Origin: Rhodospirillaceae bacterium
GTDB lineage: Bacteria; Pseudomonadota; Alphaproteobacteria; Rhodospirillales; Rhodospirillaceae
Assembly (NCBI GenBank): GCA_947476925.1
Contig: CANJSF010000006.1
Span: 1 to 64,000 of the forward strand
Length of the DNA stretch: 64,000 bases
Reading direction: 5' to 3'
In this document: positions 35,756 to 45,513 of the stretch, piece after piece
Numbering within the stretch: the first letter of the stretch is position 1
Layout of the letters: the number at the start of each line of letters is the position of its first letter
Notes under the pieces: model-generated
Databases searched by the model: none
What the model saw: only the letters and a program-made list of their open reading frames with translations
Told to the model about the DNA's origin: nothing
Position numbers and translations under genes: made by a program

Positions 35756-36991
35756 TTAAACTCCCTCTGCCAACAACCCATCAATCAGCTTGTTGAATTC
35801 TTTTTTGAATTCTTGGTGATGCACGCCGGTGGCGGGGCCAGGGAAGCTTGTATGAATCTGCCGCACCGCGCCTTTGCGATCGATCACGATCATGGTGGGG
35901 TACACCAGCACGGCGTTGATCATGGGCAAAGTTTTGGATGCTGCTTCTTTGTCGTTGGTGCCGGCGATCAACATCGGGTAGTCGATGCCATAGCGCTTGG
36001 CAAAATTGCGGCAGGCTTGTGCGGCTTTGGCGAACTCCGGCGAGAACTCGTACTGCAGCGCCACACCCTCGACACCACGTGCACGGTTCTCGCGAATGAA
36101 CGGAGCGATGTAGGCCGCTTCGTCATGACACGTGGGGCACCACGTGCCGCCGATAGTGATGATCGTCACCTTGCCTTTAAAGCGCGCGTCATCGAGCGTG
36201 ACTGTTTTGCCATCTAAGTCAGGAAACGAAAATGCGAATTTATCGTAGCCCGGCTTCAGGTATGTCAGCTTCGTGGGGTCGGGCAACGCAGCGGTGGCAT
36301 CGCGTTTGGCCGTCCAGTTGGCTTGCAAGTTGCCCACCATCATGAACGATTGGCCCTTCATGGTGCCGTCGGGCTGCACCGTACCGCGCCACAGCGAGCC
36401 GGTGCCGCCATCGAACGTGGACATATATAATTCATTGCCTCGCACCTCGCCCGCCAGCCAGCGCGTGTCGGCGTTGGTGTAAATCACCGCGCCATGAATT
36501 TCGGCGCCAGTTTGCGTGAACTCTCCAATGCCCGGCTTTGATGATCCATCGGGTGACGGCACGCTGATGGCCCAACGCCCGCCCAACTTGGCAAAATCTT
36601 TTGGCACGTCGGCGTTAAAGCGATGTGCTGCGCCTGCGCGACCCGTCAGCGGAATCTCCACCACGCCAGCAACGCGACTAAAGAATAACTTCGCAGAAAC
36701 GCCGCCGTCGGCTGCCACTGTGGCTTCTAGCCGCGATCCGTAGGACGGAAACTCGGCGGTGAGCGTGTCGCCCTTCACGCGCGTGATTTCGGCTTGCATT
36801 TTTTCTGGGCCGTTTATGTAGGCGGCACTCCACGCCTCGCCCTTCTTTTCGAGCTTGAGGTTGATGGGCAAATCGCCCAGCGGCGTTGCCAAAGCTAGGC
36901 GATAGTCGCCCGGCTTGATGGTATCAGCGGCAATCGATGCGGAGCTGGCTGAGATCATGGCGATAAAACCCAATGCGGCGCGCAAGAACAT
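35756..36991 (-). CDS. TlpA-like thiol-disulfide protein with N-terminal beta-rich domain
   Basis: A 411-residue exported protein. After a signal peptide (to about residue 21), residues 25-230 form a beta-rich region of unknown type. A thioredoxin-like domain follows from about 250, with the redox motif GTWCPTCHDE and the cis-Pro region in LVYPTMIVID. It should reduce or oxidise disulfides in the periplasm. The N-terminal half may bind a partner or carry cargo (inference). A decayed C-terminal copy lies at 34904-35083. Confidence 0.87.
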   Translation of the reverse strand: MFLRAALGFIAMISASSASIAADTIKPGDYRLALATPLGDLPINLKLEKKGEAWSAAYINGPEKMQAEITRVKGDTLTAEFPSYGSRLEATVAADGGVSAKLFFSRVAGVVEIPLTGRAGAAHRFNADVPKDFAKLGGRWAISVPSPDGSSKPGIGEFTQTGAEIHGAVIYTNADTRWLAGEVRGNELYMSTFDGGTGSLWRGTVQPDGTMKGQSFMMVGNLQANWTAKRDATAALPDPTKLTYLKPGYDKFAFSFPDLDGKTVTLDDARFKGKVTIITIGGTWCPTCHDEAAYIAPFIRENRARGVEGVALQYEFSPEFAKAAQACRNFAKRYGIDYPMLIAGTNDKEAASKTLPMINAVLVYPTMIVIDRKGAVRQIHTSFPGPATGVHHQEFKKEFNKLIDGLLAEGV

Positions 36992-37132
36992 GGCGATGCC
37001 CTTTCAGGATGGCTGAAGATCAAGCTTTGACCCTGCCTGTAAACGCAGGCAAGAGGACAACGAGAGTCAAATGCATCGATTTGTGCCGCGCCTAGCGTAA
37101 TCTTCCTCAAAGTTGCCATACCATGAGATATT

Positions 37133-38344
37133 TCAACTACGTTGGACGCGCCAGACCACCGCCGCCAGCCAACCTGCCGCGATCCACCAGTATTGCCACA
37201 CACCGAATGCTGTGAAGCCGACACTGAGAAACGAAACGATGAGCGCTGCTGCAATGGCTTGGCGGTGTGCAGGTGTGTCGAGCGGTTGGGCCCAGCGCCG
37301 CAAGGCCAGCGCAATGCACGAGACCGCTAGGCCAAATCCAACCACGCCAAGTTCCAATAAAATTTGGAAAGCGCTGTTGTGCGGGTGCAGCGGCAAATAT
37401 TTGCGCTCGCCAAAATAAACCACGTCGCCGCCGGGCATGGCGCGCGAGGTATCCATTCCCCATCCCAGCCACGGGTGTTCTGCGATACGCTCACTCACAA
37501 ACCGCCAGATCTCCACACGATGCTGCGCGGTGTCGGGCAGGTTTGCGTATATATCGGGCGTGCTGAAAAATGCGCGGTCGAGAAATGGAAACGCTAAAGG
37601 CCAGGCCAGCAGCACCGCTGGAATGAGCACGCTGAGCAGGCGCGGCATAGCGTTGGGCGCCATCAGCACGGCATAAAAAACCGCAATGCTGAGAAAGATG
37701 GCTACTTGCGCCGAGAGGCTGTCAAAGCCCAGCACCGTCAGTGCAAACACAAACGGCAGCACTTGGGCCGCGCGGCGATGCCCCGCCCCCTGCAATGCGG
37801 CGACCGCTAGCCACGTCAGCAGCACCAGGGCGCATAGGCCACGATTAATATTTTTGTCGATAAAGCGCGCGTAGTCGAGCCCCAGCGCCGCGTGCGCCCA
37901 ACGGATAATGCCGCCACCAGGAATGACCTCGCTGATCAGCAGTGCCGTACACAAACACACCGCCATCGACAGCAGCAATGTCGCACGAGCAGGAATGGCA
38001 ACGTGCCGCGTGCAAATCATCGCCGCAGCACCAATCAACATAAGTGCGTCAACCCGCAGCGCCGTGAGCAGCGACACCGCAGGCGTGATCGACCACACCG
38101 CACTCAACAATGGCCAAGCCAACGCCGCGAGAAAAATGGCCCATTCCGCGCGTGGACGGGCGGCAATGGCGCCACGCAACCGACCCAGCCCCAAATGGGC
38201 TACTAAAAGCCCCGCGACAATCAACAATGCCGGTGTCAGTGCCATGGCGCTGAACAGGCTGAGGATCGGCAACAGCGCGATCACGCCCAGCAGCGCGGCG
38301 GCCAGGGCGGCGGGTGGTGGCGAAGGTGGTGCCGCGTGCGTCAA
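37133..38344 (-). CDS. O-antigen ligase/polymerase family (Wzy/WaaL) membrane protein
   Basis: A 403-residue protein with about ten membrane helices. The large periplasmic loop contains HRVEIWRFVSERIAEHPWLG and LPLHPHNSAFQILLELGVVG, the Wzy_C signature of O-antigen ligases and polymerases. It probably joins or polymerises glycan on lipid carriers at the inner membrane. It is next to a GT4 glycosyltransferase and a beta-propeller protein of envelope glycan loci. Ligase and polymerase roles cannot be told apart by sequence alone. Confidence 0.85.
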   Translation of the reverse strand: MTHAAPPSPPPAALAAALLGVIALLPILSLFSAMALTPALLIVAGLLVAHLGLGRLRGAIAARPRAEWAIFLAALAWPLLSAVWSITPAVSLLTALRVDALMLIGAAAMICTRHVAIPARATLLLSMAVCLCTALLISEVIPGGGIIRWAHAALGLDYARFIDKNINRGLCALVLLTWLAVAALQGAGHRRAAQVLPFVFALTVLGFDSLSAQVAIFLSIAVFYAVLMAPNAMPRLLSVLIPAVLLAWPLAFPFLDRAFFSTPDIYANLPDTAQHRVEIWRFVSERIAEHPWLGWGMDTSRAMPGGDVVYFGERKYLPLHPHNSAFQILLELGVVGFGLAVSCIALALRRWAQPLDTPAHRQAIAAALIVSFLSVGFTAFGVWQYWWIAAGWLAAVVWRVQRS

Positions 38345-38462
38345 TATTGCGAGCCTTCTAAAAAATCACCAATCCTGGCTTGCGCCCGAACCGTAAACGG
38401 TGGAGTTTCGGGCGCCCGGGGGACAACGGCAAAATGACACTGACGCGAACATACCGCCAGCC

Positions 38463-39374
38463 ATGAGTTGGGGGCAATTTCAAACCGATATTTGGCAGGT
38501 GGGCATAGTGCATGCGCCAATTGCGCAGTTCTTGGAACCTTCGCCCCGGCCGGTCACGTGGCTGCCCACGCAACGTGACTTTTGCTTTCTGGCCGATCCG
38601 TTTGGCGTGTGGCGGGATGACCATTTGCATGTGTTTGCCGAATTTTATGACTACCGCGACAAGCATGGCGTGATTCGACACTACACCTACGACCGAAACT
38701 TCACCCTGCGGGCTGAGGGCTTGGCCCTGAGCGCGCCGCACCACTTGTCATATCCATACTTAATCGAGGACGGCGGCGAGGTCTTCATGCTGCCCGAGGC
38801 TTTTCGTAGCGGCAAACTGACGCTGTACCGAGCCCGCGATTTTCCGCGCGGGTGGGAAAAAGTCTGTGATTTGTTGGATGTGCCAGCGATTGACGCCAGC
38901 GTGGTTAAGTCCGGCGATAATTGGTGGATGTTTTACGCCCTGCCTGGCCCCGACCAACGCGACTGTCGGCAATTGCACGCCGCCTGGGCGCCTAAATTGA
39001 CCGGCCCCTGGACACCGCACCCCATGAATCCGCTCCGTGAGTTGCGGGAGTCGAGTAGGCCCGGCGGCACGCCGTTTGCCGTCGGTCAACACTTGTACTT
39101 GCCCGCGCAAGATTGCTCGCACACCTACGGTGGCGCCGTGCGCATGTTGCGCGTCGATGCGCTGACACCAACTACATGGGCGTGCACCCCTCAAAACCTT
39201 ATCGAAGCTAAAAGTTTTTCTGAGACGCACATGGACGGCCTGCACACGGTGGCAGCCTGCGGCAATGTGACGCTGATCGATGTGAAGCGCTTTGATCGCT
39301 CGTCGCAGCGACGGCTTATTGATTGGCAACGCCGCTGGCGGCGGATGACAGGTCAGGCGCGCGCGCCGCGCTAA
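38463..39374 (+). CDS. Beta-propeller protein of glycan loci (GIPC-transferase N-terminal-like)
   Basis: A 303-residue protein that resembles the five-bladed, arabinanase-like propeller found in bacterial O-antigen loci and at the start of glucosamine inositolphosphorylceramide transferases. Blade-type motifs are FLADPFGVWRDDHLHVFAE, SYPYLIEDGGEVFMLPE and DASVVKSGDNWWMFY. ATG 38463 is the first start within the family-like region. Its 3' end overlaps the convergent glycosyltransferase by 59 nt. Catalytic function is not established. Confidence 0.75.
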   Translation: MSWGQFQTDIWQVGIVHAPIAQFLEPSPRPVTWLPTQRDFCFLADPFGVWRDDHLHVFAEFYDYRDKHGVIRHYTYDRNFTLRAEGLALSAPHHLSYPYLIEDGGEVFMLPEAFRSGKLTLYRARDFPRGWEKVCDLLDVPAIDASVVKSGDNWWMFYALPGPDQRDCRQLHAAWAPKLTGPWTPHPMNPLRELRESSRPGGTPFAVGQHLYLPAQDCSHTYGGAVRMLRVDALTPTTWACTPQNLIEAKSFSETHMDGLHTVAACGNVTLIDVKRFDRSSQRRLIDWQRRWRRMTGQARAPR

Positions 39375-40404
39375 CGCGCATCACCACGTTTTGCAACAGC
39401 GCCTCGACCGCAGGCGCAACGGCGGCAATGTCGTAGGCCATCACATCATAGGCGGCTTGGTTCGCCATGCGCTGCGCAAACTCGGGGTTTTCAATCACGA
39501 CTTTTAATTTTGCGGCTAAGTCTTTGGCGTCGATGTCGCATAACAGGCCGTTGATCTTATCCTTGATTATGCTGACGGGCCCGGTGGTGCGTGTCGAGAC
39601 CACCGCCACACCGGCTTTGTAAGCTTCCAGAATCACCAACCCGAATGACTCCCAGCGCGAGGGCACGCACAGCACGTCGATGGAATTGTGGAAATCAGAT
39701 ACCGAATCTACCCATCCCAACCACTGCAGATCGGGCCCCAGCGCACGCGCCGAGGCCATGCCCATCAGCGCCTGACGCTCGGGCCCATCGCCGCCAATAC
39801 GCGCTGTCACACGCACGCCGGACTCTTTTAAAATCCGCAGCGCATCGATCAAGAGATCAAGCCCTTTCTCAGGCACCATCCGGCCCAAAAAGCCCACGAC
39901 CGGCGGATCACGCCGCACGGCGTTTGTCGACGCGGTCAACTCGCCGGTGAGGAAATTGGGGACATACGCAAGCTTGGCGGGATCAACACCCGCCGCCGCT
40001 GCTTCATTGCGTAACGGCTCGCTGATACAGATGTTCAGGTCAGCGCGCGCGATGTGCTTCAGCCGGTGGCGATGAAGCACATTGACCAGCGGAATGTTGA
40101 GGCCCGCTAAACGGCGCGCAAACGACATCAGCATCAACGCGCGCTTGCCGTGCACTACGATCAGGTCGGGCTTGCGTTTGCGCAAAATGTAGGCCGCGCG
40201 CAAAATGGCAACGGGATCGCGCTCGAAGGCGTTGGGAAGCCGCGTGATCGTGGAATAGGCCGGCAAATAGCTGCGCACCAAAGCGCCGGGCGCCACGCAC
40301 GACACCACCTCGTGGCCCAGGTGCCCCAACAACGTGGTGTAACCCGCGAAGGCCTTTTGAACCCCGCCAAGTCCACGGCTGAGCATAACGTTCAAAACGC
40401 GCAC
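39316..40404 (-). CDS. GT4-family glycosyltransferase
   Basis: A 362-residue GT-B glycosyltransferase. The N-terminal half has VMLSRGLGGVQKAFAGY, and the donor-binding half has VGFLGRMVPEKGLDLLI, IGGDGPER and the E-x7-E motif in PSRWESFGLVILEAYKAG. It transfers a sugar from a nucleotide donor, most likely in LPS or capsule assembly given its neighbours. Donor and acceptor are unknown. Confidence 0.9.
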   Translation of the reverse strand: MRVLNVMLSRGLGGVQKAFAGYTTLLGHLGHEVVSCVAPGALVRSYLPAYSTITRLPNAFERDPVAILRAAYILRKRKPDLIVVHGKRALMLMSFARRLAGLNIPLVNVLHRHRLKHIARADLNICISEPLRNEAAAAGVDPAKLAYVPNFLTGELTASTNAVRRDPPVVGFLGRMVPEKGLDLLIDALRILKESGVRVTARIGGDGPERQALMGMASARALGPDLQWLGWVDSVSDFHNSIDVLCVPSRWESFGLVILEAYKAGVAVVSTRTTGPVSIIKDKINGLLCDIDAKDLAAKLKVVIENPEFAQRMANQAAYDVMAYDIAAVAPAVEALLQNVVMRVSAARAPDLSSAASGVANQ

Positions 40405-40451
40405 ACCGTTCTCCCGTGGTTGGCTGCGTGGATTACGGTGCTAGCTGGAGC

Positions 40452-40492
40452 CCGATAGCTTGGCAAGCAGGGAATGGCCCCTGTCCTATCGG
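40452..40492 (-). other. Hairpin at the end of the SDR gene
   Basis: CCGATAG (40452) pairs with CTATCGG (40486-40492) around an inner CAGGG/CCCTG stem. The right arm overlaps the SDR stop codon. No T-run follows, so it may be a processing or pause structure, not a classic terminator. Confidence 0.35.
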
Positions 40493-41313
40493 CCAAGTCC
40501 GGCGAGGCCCTTTTGAAAGCGCTCGAGTGTTTTCTTGACCATCATACGATGCAAAATGCCTGGAAAAAAGCGCTTGAGAAATATAAAGCGCCGCGTCCCG
40601 CGATCGAGCACGTTGATCTCGCGCTTCTTGGCCGCCACACCGTTCAGAATAATGCGCGCGCAATCAGCGGCACTCATTCCGGCCGACTGCGTTTCGTCCA
40701 TTTTGCCCCAGGTACTGCCATCGCCTTTCAGCGCGTGAACTGACACATTGGATTGCACCCCGGCGATCACCAGCAGCGAGGCGCAAATATTGTAAGGAGA
40801 GCACTCCACCGCAAGCGTATCAAAGTAGCCATGCAGCGCGTGCTTAGCCGCGCTATAGGCACTGCGCATCGGCGTGCCAAACTTGCCTGCGACACTTGAC
40901 GTCACAACAAAGTGCCCCGCCTTACGCTCGATCATGTGGGGCAGTAGCAATTTGGTGAGTGCGATGACCGAGAAATAGTCGAGTTCCATTATCGCGCGAT
41001 CAACCACCAACGTTGTATCTTTCGCCAGCGCGCGCTGCGACACACCCGCGTTTTGCACCATGATGTCGACATGGCCATAGTGCGCCAGTACTGTTTTAAC
41101 TGCGTTCTGCCGCCCCGCATCGTCAAGCATATCAAACGGCACCAGCAAAACATCAGGCGCGCCTTGGCATGCGGCTTTCACACGTTCAAGTTCGGCTAAG
41201 CGACGGGCCGAGAGCACCAGCTTTGCGCCCTCGCGCGCAAAGCCATAAGCCAACCCCTCGCCGATTCCCGACGACGCGCCGGTGATCCACACCACTTGGT
41301 CTTTGAAGCGCAT
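40486..41313 (-). CDS. Short-chain dehydrogenase/reductase (SDR)
   Basis: A 275-residue SDR with the nucleotide motif TGASSGIGEGLAYGF, NAGVSQRA, catalytic Ser in VVTSSVAGKFG and the YxxxK pair in YSAAKHAL. The C-terminal extension is basic and hydrophobic (RRFIFLKRFFPGILHRMMVKK) and may touch the membrane, as in DHRS7-like enzymes. It lies two bases after the MFS gene, so the two are co-transcribed. The substrate is unknown. Confidence 0.88.
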   Translation of the reverse strand: MRFKDQVVWITGASSGIGEGLAYGFAREGAKLVLSARRLAELERVKAACQGAPDVLLVPFDMLDDAGRQNAVKTVLAHYGHVDIMVQNAGVSQRALAKDTTLVVDRAIMELDYFSVIALTKLLLPHMIERKAGHFVVTSSVAGKFGTPMRSAYSAAKHALHGYFDTLAVECSPYNICASLLVIAGVQSNVSVHALKGDGSTWGKMDETQSAGMSAADCARIILNGVAAKKREINVLDRGTRRFIFLKRFFPGILHRMMVKKTLERFQKGLAGLGR

Positions 41314-41315
41314 GG

Positions 41316-42569
41316 CTACTTCTCTGTGAGGTCAGGAGCTTTCGGAAACAACGTATGCAGCGGGCCCAGCTTTGCGAGCTGCGGCCATTTTGCCATAACC
41401 GCGCCGACCACCACCAGCACAGCAACGCCGCCGCCAACCACGGCGGGCACTGCGCCCATCAACGCGGCCGAAGCACCGCTACGAAACGCGCCAAACTCGT
41501 TGGACATGCCGATGAAGATGTAATTGACCGACGAGACGCGACCACGCAACGGGTCGGGCGTGATCACCTGTTCCAGTGATGTGCGGACAACCACGCTAAC
41601 GGAGTCAAATGCGCCGGTCAGGAACAAACACACCATCGACAGTGCAAAGTTTTCTGAAAGGCCAAAACCTATGGTGGCCAAGCCAAAGCCGAAAAACGCT
41701 GCCAGCATGACCGCGCCAGGTTTTTGCCAGGGCGGAATGCGCGCCTGAACCAGCGCCATGGTCAACGAGCCCAGCGCCGGTGCGGCACGCAGCCAGCCTA
41801 AGCCCGTGGGTCCAACATCGAGAACGTCCTTGGCAAACAGCGGCAGCAGCGCCACCACACCGCCAAGCACAACGGCGAACAAGTCGAGCGTGATAGCGGC
41901 CAAAAACAACGGGTTGTCACGAATGAAGGTAAAGCCCGCCAAAGCCTCGGAGATCGATCGTTTCATCGATGACGGCGGCGGGTCGATGCGTGGCAAGGTG
42001 AACAGCAACGCGATAAACACCAGCTGGCATGCCGCAGCGACTGCGTAAGCCGCAAAGGTCGAGCCGGTTGCAGCGATCAAGAAACCGCCAATGGCTGGGC
42101 CGACGGCAGCAGCCGATTGCGAGCCCGACGACACCCAAGCGTTGGCATGCACAAATTGCTCGGGCTTTAAGAGCTGCGGCAAGATTGTACCGACCGATGG
42201 GGCTGCAAACCCTCGCGACACGCCCACCAGCGCGATCATGGCATAGATGACCCAAGGCGGTGCGTGCGTGTAAGCGGCGACCATCAGGCCTACGGCAGCA
42301 ACAAACATCACGCCTTGCGCGGCCATCGCCATGTTGCGGCGCGCCATACGGTCAGCCAAATTACCGGCTGGTACCATCAGCAACAATACGGGTCCCAATT
42401 CGACAATGCCGATGATACCCAGCGACCAGGCGCTGTTGGTAATTTCGTAAAGCTGCCAGCCCACCGCGACGATGATGATTTGCAAACCAAGCACACCGGC
42501 CATGCGACCCAGCGCAATGGCGCGAACGTACGGATTGCGAATATCGATGGGGGGAACAGCGGAGGTCAT
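41316..42569 (-). CDS. MFS transporter (EntS/MFS_3 type)
   Basis: A 417-residue major facilitator with about 12 helices. NLADRMARRNMAMAAQ is the MFS loop-2 motif. It is closest in style to the MFS_3 exporters such as the enterobactin exporter EntS. The export substrate cannot be inferred. It precedes the SDR gene in one operon. Confidence 0.85.
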   Translation of the reverse strand: MTSAVPPIDIRNPYVRAIALGRMAGVLGLQIIIVAVGWQLYEITNSAWSLGIIGIVELGPVLLLMVPAGNLADRMARRNMAMAAQGVMFVAAVGLMVAAYTHAPPWVIYAMIALVGVSRGFAAPSVGTILPQLLKPEQFVHANAWVSSGSQSAAAVGPAIGGFLIAATGSTFAAYAVAAACQLVFIALLFTLPRIDPPPSSMKRSISEALAGFTFIRDNPLFLAAITLDLFAVVLGGVVALLPLFAKDVLDVGPTGLGWLRAAPALGSLTMALVQARIPPWQKPGAVMLAAFFGFGLATIGFGLSENFALSMVCLFLTGAFDSVSVVVRTSLEQVITPDPLRGRVSSVNYIFIGMSNEFGAFRSGASAALMGAVPAVVGGGVAVLVVVGAVMAKWPQLAKLGPLHTLFPKAPDLTEK

Positions 42570-42619
42570 GATGTATGCGCAGTGATACTGTGCAAAATCC
42601 GCCGATGCAATCAGGAGCC

Positions 42620-44041
42620 TTAGGCCGCTTGCACTTCACGCACCGGAACGGCTTGGGGCACCGGTGCCGACAATGCCTCGGGGAACGTGATCGTCACACG
42701 CAAGCCGGGGTGGTTATCGTCAAGTTTCAATTGCAAGTTATGCGAGCGTGCGACGGCTTGCACCAAACTGAGGCCCAAGCCGCTGCCAGGCGATGTGCGA
42801 CTTTGTTCCATGCGGAACAAGCGCTCCAATACCTTGCCTTTGAATTCGTCTGGAATTCCCGGTCCGGTGTCTGAGACAACAAAAGCTGGTAGTCCCTTTA
42901 TCATGGCCGAGACGATCGTCACCGCGCCGCCTTCGGGGCAATACTTAATGGCGTTATCGAGCAAATTGGCCAAAGCTTGCGCGACTAAGTTACGCTCGCC
43001 CTTGGCCCACAACCCCGCCTCAAATCGTGCGGTGAACGACAAACCCTTTTCTTCGGCAAGGGGGCCGTACATTTCGGCAACGTCTTCGCCAATTGCCGCC
43101 AGATCGAGCGGTATGAAATTGCGCTGCAACCCCGCTTCGGCGCGCGCGATGCGCAAAAGGGCTGAGAACGTAGCCAACAAATTATCGGCATCGTTGATGG
43201 CGTTCTCGATCACTTCGATTTGCTTTGGGTCTTGCAATTGACGCAAGGCATCTTCCAAACGGCTGCGAAGGCGATTTAAGGGCGTGCGCAAGTCGTGCGC
43301 AACGTTATCAGACACCTGCTGCATGCCGCGCATCAGCCGTTCAATTTGGTCAAGCATCGCGTTAATGCTTTTGGACAAACGGCCCAACTCGTCGCTGGCG
43401 TTGCCTATCGGCACGCGTTGCTTGAGATCGCCACTCATAATCGATGTGCAGGTTTTGGTAATGGCTTCGATGCGTCGCATAACGCCACGCCCGAAAATAA
43501 ACCCGCCGAGCAGGCCGACCAAAATGGTCGCGGCCAATCCGAAATTCAGCGATTGCAAAAGCTGGCGGCGAAACTGCTGGGCTTCGCGAATATCGCGCCC
43601 AACAATCAGCTTAAATCCTTCACGCGTAAAAAACTGAAGCGCGCGGGCCTCGGCATATTCCTCTGGGGCCCACTCCATGCTGCGAATGTTGAAGTTCACC
43701 CACAGGTCATCGACGGCCACGTTGCGCGGCCAACTGCCAAGATTGCCAGCCACCGGTGTGCCCAGCTGATCGACCAGCAGATAAATCGCACCATCGCGCC
43801 CGTTCGGATCGACGCGCCGGTTGATGGCCATGGCCAAACCGGTTGTGCCTGAGCGCTCGTAAGATTCTTGCAGGCCCGCCACTTCCGCCTCAACAGCGGC
43901 TTCCAATTGGCGTTGTGCAAAGCCCGAGGTAGCCCAGAACACAAAATAGAACAGCCCGCTGACCGACACCGCGAAGATCACGGTATACAGCAGCGCTAGT
44001 CGAAAGGTGATGGAGCGGACGAGGCGCTTCAGCCAACCCAC
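42620..44041 (-). CDS. Sensor histidine kinase
   Basis: A 473-residue inner-membrane kinase. Two membrane helices (about residues 12-35 and 160-180) flank a periplasmic sensor domain. They lead to a HAMP region, the phospho-His in NVAHDLRTPLNRLRSRL, an N box LLDNAIKYCPEGG, and the ATP loops SDTGPGIP and GSGLGLSLVQAV. It starts five bases after the response regulator stop. The signal is unknown. Confidence 0.9.
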   Translation of the reverse strand: MGWLKRLVRSITFRLALLYTVIFAVSVSGLFYFVFWATSGFAQRQLEAAVEAEVAGLQESYERSGTTGLAMAINRRVDPNGRDGAIYLLVDQLGTPVAGNLGSWPRNVAVDDLWVNFNIRSMEWAPEEYAEARALQFFTREGFKLIVGRDIREAQQFRRQLLQSLNFGLAATILVGLLGGFIFGRGVMRRIEAITKTCTSIMSGDLKQRVPIGNASDELGRLSKSINAMLDQIERLMRGMQQVSDNVAHDLRTPLNRLRSRLEDALRQLQDPKQIEVIENAINDADNLLATFSALLRIARAEAGLQRNFIPLDLAAIGEDVAEMYGPLAEEKGLSFTARFEAGLWAKGERNLVAQALANLLDNAIKYCPEGGAVTIVSAMIKGLPAFVVSDTGPGIPDEFKGKVLERLFRMEQSRTSPGSGLGLSLVQAVARSHNLQLKLDDNHPGLRVTITFPEALSAPVPQAVPVREVQAA

Positions 44042-44046
44042 AGGCG

Positions 44047-44718
44047 TTATAATTCCAACTTATAACCAGCGCCGCGCACTGTCTCGAGGATCGGCTTATC
44101 GAAGGGCTTGTCGATCTTCTGACGCAGACGGCTGATGTGCACGTCGATGACGTTGGTTTGCGGGTCGAAGTGATACTCCCACACGTTTTCGAGCAGCATG
44201 GTACGCGTTACGACCTGGCCGGCATGGCGCATGAGGTATTCCAGCAAGCGGAATTCGCGCGGATGCAAGTACACACGCTTGCCTTGGCGCACTACTTTGC
44301 GAGCCAGCAAATCCATTTCCAGGTCGCCGACTTTCAGAAACGTGTTCTCAGGCTGTGCGCCCGCGCGGCGCAGCAACGCCTCGATGCGCGCCAGCAACTC
44401 TGAGAATGAATAGGGCTTAGCCAGGTAATCATCGCCACCGGCCTTCAGGCCCGCGACGCGGTCTTCCACTTCGCCCAAGGCGCTGAGGAATAGTACCGGC
44501 GTGGTGATATTGGATTTGCGCACCGACTCAACGATCGACAGACCATCGGGGCCCGGCAACATGCGGTCGACCACCATGGCGTCATAGGGCTCCGATAGCG
44601 CCAGGAACAAGCCATCTTTTCCGTTGGCGGCATGATCGACGGTGTAGCCGCTTTCGCGCAGGCCTTTCAGCACATACTCAGCCGCTTCGCGGTCGTCTTC
44701 GATTACCAATATACGCAT
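44047..44718 (-). CDS. OmpR-family response regulator
   Basis: A 223-residue regulator with receiver (RILVIEDDREAAEYVLKGL, phospho-Asp in MVVDRMLPGPDG, Lys in YLAKPYS) and winged helix (LHPREFRLLEYLMRHAGQVVT, TVRGAGYKLEL). ATG 44718 matches the family start; the frame upstream to 44814 is not coding-like. It is the first gene of the two-component operon with the kinase after it. It resembles PmrA/QseB-type regulators. Confidence 0.92.
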   Translation of the reverse strand: MRILVIEDDREAAEYVLKGLRESGYTVDHAANGKDGLFLALSEPYDAMVVDRMLPGPDGLSIVESVRKSNITTPVLFLSALGEVEDRVAGLKAGGDDYLAKPYSFSELLARIEALLRRAGAQPENTFLKVGDLEMDLLARKVVRQGKRVYLHPREFRLLEYLMRHAGQVVTRTMLLENVWEYHFDPQTNVIDVHISRLRQKIDKPFDKPILETVRGAGYKLEL

Positions 44719-44930
44719 CGCCGATTCCGCCACCTTTTGCCGAGGGCCAGATGCTACAACCGCCCCTAACGCAGGCGGTGATACAGCCGAGCCCGAAACA
44801 TATTGAGTTTGCATTATAATTCCCTGGATTGCATTTGCACGGCAGGTTTGCGCCTTGGCCGGTTACCAGGGGCTTACGGCGGCATTAAAAACCTGTCAGG
44901 GCTGGGATAAATGGCAAAATGGAGGACACG

Positions 44931-45401
44931 ATGACCGATTTGGCGGCTGAGTTAAAACCCCTGCTTGCGGCCTATGAAACGTGCTGGAGCACCTGCAAGC
45001 CCTCGGCTTTGCGACAGTTGTGGCATGCTGATGAAACCGCCCCCTACTATGTCGCCGAGGAAATGACCGCGCCGATGTTAAGCTGGCAGGACATTACGCC
45101 CTATTGGGCGGAGGCCGAAAAAATCCTCAAACGTTTTTCCATTCGCACTTGGAATCTGAACTGCAAAATGATTGGGCCCAACTTGGCAGCCCTTCAATTC
45201 ATGATGCATTGGAACGCTGTTTTGACGGGCCTAGACCCAACGCCCATCGGGCTAGATGTGAAAGTGTTCACGATGGCCGAGAAAACCCCCGGGGGCTGGA
45301 AATTCAGACACGCGTATATCGAATCGCCCGTTGGCGCACTGCCCTATATTAAGTCTATCTATAAGACCAATGTAGATAAGGACTTCCTCACAGAAAGGTG
45401 A
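44931..45401 (+). CDS. NTF2-like (SnoaL-type) protein
   Basis: A 156-residue protein whose strand/helix pattern fits an NTF2-like cone: ELKPLLAAYETCWSTCKPSALRQLW at the N-terminus, then alternating strands to the C-terminus. Ribosome site GGAGG is five bases before ATG 44931. Such proteins act as small enzymes or binding modules; nothing narrows it further. Confidence 0.65.
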   Translation: MTDLAAELKPLLAAYETCWSTCKPSALRQLWHADETAPYYVAEEMTAPMLSWQDITPYWAEAEKILKRFSIRTWNLNCKMIGPNLAALQFMMHWNAVLTGLDPTPIGLDVKVFTMAEKTPGGWKFRHAYIESPVGALPYIKSIYKTNVDKDFLTER

Positions 45402-45513
45402 TGCCTGGGGCGCCTGGAGCTGCAAGATTGCCATAATTCCGCCCACCCCACCCTCTATCTTGCTCCTTGAACGGTGAGACAGGGTTTGCCTGTCCCGGAT
45501 CAAGGAGAGTTTC

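Noticed and set aside
45478-45494. GACAGG-GTTTG-CCTGTC hairpin before the first surface-antigen gene
   Set aside because: A 6-bp stem alone, upstream of a normal ribosome site, is too weak to call a riboswitch or terminator.
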